The notes under the pieces: generated by a model
What the model was told of the DNA's origin: nothing
The model's input: only the letters and a program-made list of their open reading frames with translations
Databases searched by the model: none
Assembly: GCF_014204915.1 (NCBI RefSeq)
Contig: NZ_JACHMH010000001.1
Span: 682,001 to 746,000 of the forward strand
Direction of reading: 5' to 3'
DNA: 64,000 nt
Source: Crossiella cryophila
GTDB lineage: Bacteria > Actinomycetota > Actinomycetes > Mycobacteriales > Pseudonocardiaceae
Translations under genes and position numbers: made by a program
Shown here: positions 51,220-57,410 of the stretch, piece after piece
Numbering within the stretch: the stretch's first letter is position 1
Layout: each line of letters starts with the position of its first letter

Positions 51220-51891
51220 ATGTTCAAGCGTGAACAATCGAGCAACACCAAGCAAAGCCTGCTACTGGCAGCGGCGAACACTTTCGACCGGAAGGGGTTT
51301 CTCGGTACCAATCTCACCGACGTGTGCGCAAGTGCGGGCGTCACAAAGGGCGCACTTTACTGTCACTTTCCCTCGAAGGAAGCACTCGCGGTCGCATTGA
51401 TCGAGAGCCAGTTACGACTCTGGCACGAAGTCCACCACCATTTGGCCCAGCAACCACTGAGCCCGATGCAGTCGCTCATCGATCTCTCGCACGAGTTCGG
51501 CAACCGGTTGCGCACCGATGTCCGGGCCAGGGTGGGGGTCCGGCTGCTGTTCGAGGCCGACCTGTTCGACCGCGAGGCGGGCGGTCAGTTCCACGGCTGG
51601 ATCACCATGGTGCGCGAGTTGCTGCTGCTGGCCGACGCGGCCGGACAGCTGCGGCCGGAGGTGCACCCCAGGGAGGCGGCGGAGTCCTTGGTGGCCGCCT
51701 TCACCGGCACCCAGTTGCTCTCCAGGGCGACCAGCGGGCACGACGACCTGGAGGCCAGGTTCACCGCGTTGTGGCGACTCTGGCTGCCCGCGCTGGTGGT
51801 CGCGGCCGAACTGGCCGCGCTGCGGGTCGGCCCACCCTCGGCCGAGCCCGATCTCTTTGTGCCAGTTCAACAAACCGCCGGTATCACCTGA
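51220..51891 (+). CDS. ScbR/ArpA-type gamma-butyrolactone receptor (TetR family)
   Basis: The 223-residue protein has the receptor-type HTH: KQSLLLAAANTFDRKGFLGTNLTDV and then VTKGALYCHFPSKEALAVAL. The FPSKEAL signature is strong for this family. The ligand domain includes ARVGVRLLFEADLFD and a Trp-containing helix near LWRLWLPAL. It probably represses itself and afsA until a gamma-butyrolactone binds. ATG 51220 was chosen because GGAG lies about eight bases before; 51205 is possible. Confidence 0.85.
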   Translation: MFKREQSSNTKQSLLLAAANTFDRKGFLGTNLTDVCASAGVTKGALYCHFPSKEALAVALIESQLRLWHEVHHHLAQQPLSPMQSLIDLSHEFGNRLRTDVRARVGVRLLFEADLFDREAGGQFHGWITMVRELLLLADAAGQLRPEVHPREAAESLVAAFTGTQLLSRATSGHDDLEARFTALWRLWLPALVVAAELAALRVGPPSAEPDLFVPVQQTAGIT

Positions 51892-51935
51892 TCTGATCCG
51901 GCCACGGCGGCGGCGGGCGCGGCAGGGTGAGGACC

Positions 51936-52427
51936 ATGCGCGAGAAGCGGTCCCGCCCGGCAGGCTCCGCCGTCGACTGGCAGGAGTGCCTGCGCCTGCG
52001 GCCCGCGCTGCTGCGCCTGGCCGGCGCGCGTTGCCCGGCAGGCGCCGAACCCGAGGACCTGGTGCACGAGGCACTCACCCAGGCCGCCGAACTCGGCCGG
52101 GTGCCCCCGGACCGGCTAGCCGCGTTCCTGGCCCTGGTGGTGCGCAGGCTGTGCGCGGAGGAGCACCGGCGGCAGCACGAGGACGCGGAGCTGTTCGACC
52201 ACCCCCGGCTCCGGCCGGGCACCCCGGAGGATCCGACCGAACGGGTCAACGACCGGCTGGAGGGGCGCTGGTTCCGGCAGCGGCTGCGCGAGTTCTCCAC
52301 CCGCGACCGCAACCTGTTGCTGCTCTTCGCCGACGGCCTGCCGCACACCGAGATCGCCAGGGAGCTGCGCACCACGGTGGGCGCGACCCAGTCCGCACTG
52401 CACCGCATCCGGGAACGGTTGCGTTAG
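51936..52427 (+). CDS. sigma-70-like (ECF) factor near the receptor gene
   Basis: The 163-residue protein has a sigma region 2-like helix set (CLRLRPALLRLAGARCPAGAEPEDLVHEALTQ) and a region 4-like HTH (LPHTEIARELRTTVGATQSALHRIRERL). No anti-sigma gene is adjacent. It starts 44 bases after the receptor stop, so it may be co-transcribed and be a downstream effector of the signal. ATG 51936 has GGTGAGGA upstream. Confidence 0.8.
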   Translation: MREKRSRPAGSAVDWQECLRLRPALLRLAGARCPAGAEPEDLVHEALTQAAELGRVPPDRLAAFLALVVRRLCAEEHRRQHEDAELFDHPRLRPGTPEDPTERVNDRLEGRWFRQRLREFSTRDRNLLLLFADGLPHTEIARELRTTVGATQSALHRIRERLR

Positions 52428-52485
52428 GTAACAATCCGAGGCCCGGCTCAACGACCGGGTGAATTCGCCTGCTAGATGTACGGAC

Positions 52486-53322
52486 ATGCGCGTCCACCAC
52501 CTCAACTGCGCCAGCATGGCGCCGCTCGGCGGCAGGCTGATCAACGGCGACGCCCCGCCGCACCGGGCGGCCTCGCTGGTCGCGCACTGCCTGCTGATCG
52601 AGACCGGGCAGGGCCTGGTCCTGGTGGACACCGGACTGGGCGTGGACGACGTGCGCACGCCGGGCAGGCTGGGCGCCATGTTCCGGTTCTCCTGCCGGCC
52701 GAAGCTGCTCGAGGCCGAGACCGCGGTGCGGCAGATCGCCCGGCTGGGTTATTCACCGGCCGACGTCCGGCACATCGTGCTGACCCACCTCGACCTGGAC
52801 CACGCGGGCGGGCTGGCGGATTTCCCGCAGGCCAAGGTGCATGTGCATGCTGATGAATACGCCGCGGCAATGGCCAGGCGGACCCTGGGGGAACGTTCGC
52901 GCTATGTGCCCGCGCAATGGGCGCATCACCCGGACTGGGCCAGATACAGCACGAGCGAGGGCGAGCGCTGGTTCGGCATGGAGGCCGTGCGGCAACTCGA
53001 CGGACTACCGCCGGAGATCCTGCTGATTCCACTGGCCGGACACACCCACGGCCATAGCGGAGTCGCGGTGGCCGTCGCAGGCGACCGCTGGCTCTTGCAC
53101 GCGGGGGACGCCTACTTCTTCCACGGCGAGGTCAATGCGCAACCGTCTCGCGGCACACCGGGGCTGGACCTATTCCAAACCGTGGTCGCGGTCAACCGGA
53201 CAAAACGTCTGGACAACCAGCGTCGCCTGCACGCGCTCGCGGCGGCCGAACCACAACGGATTCAGGTCTTTTCCGCACATGATCCGCTGGAGTTCGAACG
53301 CTGCCGCGAAGGCGCTGCCTGA
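52486..53322 (+). CDS. metallo-beta-lactamase-fold hydrolase, possible lactonase
   Basis: The 278-residue protein has the metallo-beta-lactamase fold. The metal motif is THLDLDHAGG (His101, Asp103, Asp105, His106), followed by a histidine in LAGHTHGHSG and Asp in LHAGDAYF. The layout resembles quorum-quenching lactonases of the AiiA/AiiB group, although Asp replaces the second His of HxHxDH. Position within 600 bases of a gamma-butyrolactone receptor makes signal hydrolysis a testable idea. Its end overlaps a strong hairpin terminator. Confidence 0.8.
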   Translation: MRVHHLNCASMAPLGGRLINGDAPPHRAASLVAHCLLIETGQGLVLVDTGLGVDDVRTPGRLGAMFRFSCRPKLLEAETAVRQIARLGYSPADVRHIVLTHLDLDHAGGLADFPQAKVHVHADEYAAAMARRTLGERSRYVPAQWAHHPDWARYSTSEGERWFGMEAVRQLDGLPPEILLIPLAGHTHGHSGVAVAVAGDRWLLHAGDAYFFHGEVNAQPSRGTPGLDLFQTVVAVNRTKRLDNQRRLHALAAAEPQRIQVFSAHDPLEFERCREGAA

Positions 53323-53355
53323 CCCGTCCAGACAGGCTTCGCCTTCGCGGCAGCG
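53299..53355. terminator. 16-bp stem bidirectional terminator
   Basis: Arms at 53299-53314 and 53340-53355 (CGCTGCCGCGAAGGCG and its complement) pair perfectly over 16 bp, with a small inner stem in the 25-base loop. The hairpin includes the last codons of the hydrolase gene and ends 15 bases before the convergent lsr2 stop, so it can stop both transcripts. Confidence 0.75.
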
Positions 53356-53369
53356 CGAAGAACCGCGAG

Positions 53370-53711
53370 TCAGGAAGCGTGTGCTTCCTGGAACTTCACG
53401 ACCAGCTCCTGCGGGATACGGCCGCGCTCGGACACCTGGTGGCCCTGGGTGCGAGCCCACTGCCGAATTTCCTGGTTGCGGTCGCGCTCGCCGGCTGCCT
53501 TGGCGCCGCCGCCGCGGGTGGCCCGCTGCTTGCGACCGCCGGTGCGCCGGGCTGCCCCGACATACGACGCGACGGCGTCGCGAAGAGCCGCCGCATTGTC
53601 CGCGGACAGGTCGATGACGTAGTCGACACCGTCAAGCCCGAAGGAGACGCTCTCCTCGGCCTTGGACCCGTCGAGGTCGTCCACCAGCTCGACCGTGACT
53701 TTCTCCGCCAT
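53370..53711 (-). CDS. lsr2: Lsr2 nucleoid-associated protein
   Basis: The 113-residue protein is an Lsr2 homolog. It has an N-terminal dimerisation domain (KVTVELVDDLDGSKAEESVSFGLDGVDYVIDL in two strands) and a C-terminal DNA-binding domain with IRQWARTQGHQVSERGRIPQELV. The RGR motif inserts into the minor groove of AT-rich DNA. Lsr2 silences foreign or specialised-metabolite genes. ATG 53711 has GGGGAG five bases upstream. A consensus-like promoter with an inverted repeat lies just upstream. Confidence 0.93.
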   Translation of the reverse strand: MAEKVTVELVDDLDGSKAEESVSFGLDGVDYVIDLSADNAAALRDAVASYVGAARRTGGRKQRATRGGGAKAAGERDRNQEIRQWARTQGHQVSERGRIPQELVVKFQEAHAS

Positions 53712-53719
53712 TTGCACTC

Positions 53720-53773
53720 CCCGTTTGGATAGGTGGCTCGTGGCAGTAAATATCCGAACGGGCGTGAAGTCAA
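53720..53773 (-). promoter_or_regulatory. lsr2 promoter flanked by 12-bp inverted repeat
   Basis: On the minus strand TTGACT (53773-53768) and TTTACT (53750-53745) are 17 bases apart, a strong sigma-70-type promoter. Inverted arms TATCCGAACGGG (53751-53762) and CCCGTTTGGATA (53720-53731, one mismatch) straddle the -10. A dimeric repressor could bind both arms, or the downstream arm next to the Shine-Dalgarno could act in RNA. Confidence 0.6.
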
Positions 53774-53841
53774 ATTTCCGGGTGGAGCGGCAACCAAGAT
53801 GTGACCGGGTCGTGTGATGGGGCAACCTGAATGATAAGACT

Positions 53842-54519
53842 TCAGCGAGCGGTCGCGCCGTGGTAGAAGAAATCTCCGAAGCCGATGGTGAAGACCAGCA
53901 GGCCATAGAGCCCGTGCTCCACCCAGGCGGCGAACAGGGAGCGGGTCCGGCGGTATCGGTTGCTGAAGATCCAGCCGCCGATGACCGTGAGTACCACGCT
54001 CAACACGTTCCCGAAGATGATGTGCACGAAACCGAAGGCAGCGGCACTCGCGGCGACCATTCCCAGCCCGTTGCCGAACACCGGAGCGTACCGGTGGAAC
54101 AGGAACGCCCGGAAGATGAGTTCCTGCGGGTAGACCGACAGCAGCGGGTAGAACAGCATGACGAACAGCCACACCGTCGGGTTGTTCCGCGGCAGCTCGA
54201 ACAGGCGTTCCGGGCTGAACAGCCACAGCGAGACCAGGCCGAGCGCGGCGGTGGCTCCCCACAGCAGCAGCATCCGCGGCAGCACCGGCCACAACGCCCT
54301 GGCCCGCCAGAAGTTCGCCCGGTCGAAGTCGGGCTGGCGGAGCAGGTAGACAACCGCGACCACGCCGAGCACGACGAGCAGTGGAATGGGTCCGCCGGGA
54401 ATGCGGAAGACGGTGTAGAGCGTGACCGCCCCGAAGAACAGCAGGAGGAACTCGGCGGCGAGGTAGTTGCGTCGACTCCGGCCGACGCCGGGTTCGACCG
54501 CGTCGGCGGTGGTCGTCAT
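53842..54519 (-). CDS. CPBP-family intramembrane protease-like protein
   Basis: The 225-residue membrane protein has about six helices and CPBP/Abi motifs: YPQELIFRAFLFHRY (motif 1), AAFGFVHIIFGN (motif 2) and AWVEHGLYGLLVF (motif 3). The family cleaves membrane proteins or CAAX-type peptides. Motif 1 reads QExxFR instead of the usual EExxFR. ATG 54519 follows TAAGGT by eight to nine bases, a leaderless pattern. It lies downstream of the LysR gene on the same strand. Confidence 0.82.
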   Translation of the reverse strand: MTTTADAVEPGVGRSRRNYLAAEFLLLFFGAVTLYTVFRIPGGPIPLLVVLGVVAVVYLLRQPDFDRANFWRARALWPVLPRMLLLWGATAALGLVSLWLFSPERLFELPRNNPTVWLFVMLFYPLLSVYPQELIFRAFLFHRYAPVFGNGLGMVAASAAAFGFVHIIFGNVLSVVLTVIGGWIFSNRYRRTRSLFAAWVEHGLYGLLVFTIGFGDFFYHGATAR

Positions 54520-54555
54520 GTCCGCCGACCTTACCCAGCACAACTGAGGATCTCT

Positions 54556-55518
54556 TCAGTTTTCGCTCGGCCAGTGTCGGCCGCGGAGCAGCTCCTCCTG
54601 TTTCGCCCGTGACCAGTAGTCACCGGCCCGCTCGGCCAACTGGGCGTAATGCGCGCAGATCGCGCCGAGTGCGCTGTCCACCACCTCGGCCGGCAACCGG
54701 CGCAGCCAGGCCGCCCACACCGGACGGTGAATGGGCGGGTCCACCGGCAGCACCACCACGTTGTCATCCGGCCACGCCCCGGCCAGCGGAGTGGCCAGGC
54801 TGACCGCCTGCCCGGAGGAGACGAGGTTGCGCACCGTGTTCGAGGAATCGGCCACGTGTAGCACGTGCGGGCGAATTCCGGCGGAGGCGAACACGGCGGT
54901 GCACACCTGGGCGAGCACGGTGTCCGGCGGCGGCGCGACCCAGCGGTCCACGGCCAGTTCGGCCAGGTGCACCGAATCCGCCCCGGCGCACCGATGGGCA
55001 GCCGAAAGGGCCACGTAAATCGGTTCATGCAACAGAATTTCGGCTTGGGCACCCGGCGGTAACGAGGGTTGCGCCCCTGGCGGCCCGTAACCGAGCGCGA
55101 GATCGACTTCCCCGCGCTCCAGGGCCTGCACGGCCAGGTCGGGGGTGGTGGTCAGGGTGGCCACCTGGACCTCGGGCAGGGCCTGGGTGAGCCGGGCGGT
55201 CAGCTCGGACACGCCGATCGGATAGGTGGCCAGCCGGAGCTGCACCTGCCCCTGACCCGCGGCGGTGACATCGGCCCTGAGCTGCTCGGCGAGTTCCTCG
55301 GCCCGCCGGGCGTGGCTGTAGAGGGCGTGCCCGGCCGGGGTGAGCGCGACCGCGCGGGTGCTGCGCCGCAGCAGGGTGGCGCCCAGGCTGCGCTCCAGCC
55401 GCTGCACCTGGCGGGACAGACCCGACTGCGGAACACCCAGACGTGCCGCGGCGCGGGTGAAGTTCAGCTCCTCGGCGAGCACCCGGAAAGCCTTAAGATG
55501 CCGGAACTCGATATCCAT
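54556..55518 (-). CDS. LysR-family transcriptional regulator
   Basis: The 320-residue protein has the LysR HTH (EFRHLKAFRVLAEELNFTRAAARLGVPQSGLSRQVQRLE) and a periplasmic-binding-like effector domain (about 90-300). The HTH sequence is shown here in halves: helix 2 from NFTRAAARLGV and recognition helix from PQSGLSRQVQRLE. Targets are unknown; the closest downstream gene is the CPBP protein, and the divergent gene encodes a subtilase. Its stop lies in a short AACTGA/TCAGTT hairpin. Confidence 0.88.
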   Translation of the reverse strand: MDIEFRHLKAFRVLAEELNFTRAAARLGVPQSGLSRQVQRLERSLGATLLRRSTRAVALTPAGHALYSHARRAEELAEQLRADVTAAGQGQVQLRLATYPIGVSELTARLTQALPEVQVATLTTTPDLAVQALERGEVDLALGYGPPGAQPSLPPGAQAEILLHEPIYVALSAAHRCAGADSVHLAELAVDRWVAPPPDTVLAQVCTAVFASAGIRPHVLHVADSSNTVRNLVSSGQAVSLATPLAGAWPDDNVVVLPVDPPIHRPVWAAWLRRLPAEVVDSALGAICAHYAQLAERAGDYWSRAKQEELLRGRHWPSEN

Positions 55519-55667
55519 GCCCACCCTGCATCAATCTTGGTCACCCGTTGGTATTTCCGCTTGTCCGTCGGCCGCTGTTGCAATGCGCGCGGCGCATAAC
55601 CGCAGTTCGTTCCGTGAGCGTGCCGCTTGGACACGGAGGTGTCCAGCCGGGCCACGTCGAGGAGGCA

Positions 55668-57410
55668 ATGAACGTGAAGGTCAAGAAAATCCTGACAGCC
55701 GGGCTGGCTGTGCCGGTCGTGGCAGGTTCCCTGCTGCTGGCCGGTGGCCCGGCGGGTGCCGCGGGCACGGCATCCCAGCAGGCCCAGTCCGACTACACCG
55801 TGCTGGTCGCCGACGGCGCCAGCCGGGAAGCCGCCATCAGCGCGGTGCAGGCTGCCGGCGGCACCGTGACCAAGGAGAACGCCGCCATCGGCGCCCTGGT
55901 CGTGCGGGCCCCGCAGCAGGGCTTCATCACCCAGGTCGCCGCGAACAAGGACGTGGGCGGCGCGACCAGGGCGCGGCCGGTCGGCCAGGCGCCCAAGCAG
56001 AAGCTGGAGAAGGCCAAGCGGGACGCGGTGGAGAAGGAGTCCGCTGGCAAGCAGGCTCCCGAGGAGAAGAAGGCCCCGGCCGCCGTCGGCATGGACCCGA
56101 TGGACGACGCGCTGTGGGGCCTGAAGATGCTCCGCTCCGACCTGGCTCGCTCAAAGCAGCCCGGCAGCAAGAAGGTCGCCGTCGGCATCCTGGACACCGG
56201 GATCGACGGCAGCCACCCGGACATCGCGCCGAACTTCTCCAAGGAGCTGTCCCGCAACTTCACCACGGACATCCCCTATGACGAGAACGGCGCCGTGGTC
56301 GACGGCGACTGCGAGTACCGCGGTTGCGTTGACCCCAACGACCACGACGACAGCGGCCACGGCACGCACGTCGCGGGCACCATCGGCGCGGCGGTCAACG
56401 GCTTCGGCGTCTCCGGCGTCGCGCCCGGCGTGACCCTGGTGAACATCCGCGGCGGGCAGGACAGCGGCTTCTTCTTCCTGCAGCCGGTCGTGGACGCGCT
56501 GACCTACGGCGCGGACGCGGGCCTGGACGTGATCAACATGTCCTTCTACGTCGACCCGTGGGCGTTCAACTGCGTGGCCAACCCGGCCGACACCCCCGAG
56601 CAGCAGCTCGAGCAGCGCACCACGATCAAGACGATCAACCGCGCGCTGAACTACGCGCACAACAAGGGCGTCACCCTGGTCGGCGCGCTCGGCAACAACC
56701 ACGAGGACCTCGGCAAGCCGCGGACCGACAAGTCGAGCCCGAACTTCCCGGCCGGCAACACCCACGACCGCCCGATCGACAACGCGAGCTGCTTCGACCT
56801 GCCGGTCGAGGGCGCGCACACCATCGGCGTGTCCAGCCTCGGCCCGTCCGGCAAGAAGTCGGACTTCTCCAACTACGGCCTGGAGCAGATCTCGGTGGCC
56901 GCCCCCGGCGGTTACACCCGCGACTACTTCGGCACCCCGTGGTTCAGCACCAACGAGAACCGCATCCTGTCCTCGTACCCGAAGAACGTCCTGCAGGCGG
57001 AGAGCCTGGTGGACGCGGACGGCAACATCACGCCCGCGGGTGTGACGGCCGGGGTGAAGAAGTACGTGCAGGGCGACAAGGTCGGCTACTACCACTACCT
57101 GCAGGGGACCTCGATGGCCTCCCCGCACGCGGCCGGTGTGGCGGCCCTGATCGTGAGCCAGTACGGCAAGAACGACAAGAAGCACCCCGGCACCCTGACC
57201 CTGGCGCCGGACAAGGTGGAGAAGGTGCTCTACGGCACCGCGCAGAAGCGCCCCTGCCCGACCCCGCGGACGGTGGACTACCTGAAGGAGGGCCGGAGCG
57301 CGGAGTTCACGGCCACCTGTGAGGGGACCACGCAGTTCAACGGGTTCTACGGGCACGGGATCGTGGACGCGTGGAACGCGGTGACCCGCGGCGCGGAGTT
57401 CGCCAAGTAG
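55668..57410 (+). CDS. secreted subtilisin-family (S8) serine protease
   Basis: The 580-residue preproprotease has a signal peptide (VKKILTAGLAVPVVAGSLLLAGGPAGA, about 4-31) and an inhibitor_I9-like pro-region to about 140. The peptidase domain has catalytic Asp176 (GILDTGIDG), His231 (DSGHGTHVAG) and Ser482 (GTSMASPHAAG). ALGNNHED supplies the oxyanion asparagine. ATG 55668 is very close to GGAGG; GTG 55674 would be better spaced, so the true start may be two codons later. Its stop abuts the convergent NACHT gene stop. Confidence 0.93.
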   Translation: MNVKVKKILTAGLAVPVVAGSLLLAGGPAGAAGTASQQAQSDYTVLVADGASREAAISAVQAAGGTVTKENAAIGALVVRAPQQGFITQVAANKDVGGATRARPVGQAPKQKLEKAKRDAVEKESAGKQAPEEKKAPAAVGMDPMDDALWGLKMLRSDLARSKQPGSKKVAVGILDTGIDGSHPDIAPNFSKELSRNFTTDIPYDENGAVVDGDCEYRGCVDPNDHDDSGHGTHVAGTIGAAVNGFGVSGVAPGVTLVNIRGGQDSGFFFLQPVVDALTYGADAGLDVINMSFYVDPWAFNCVANPADTPEQQLEQRTTIKTINRALNYAHNKGVTLVGALGNNHEDLGKPRTDKSSPNFPAGNTHDRPIDNASCFDLPVEGAHTIGVSSLGPSGKKSDFSNYGLEQISVAAPGGYTRDYFGTPWFSTNENRILSSYPKNVLQAESLVDADGNITPAGVTAGVKKYVQGDKVGYYHYLQGTSMASPHAAGVAALIVSQYGKNDKKHPGTLTLAPDKVEKVLYGTAQKRPCPTPRTVDYLKEGRSAEFTATCEGTTQFNGFYGHGIVDAWNAVTRGAEFAK

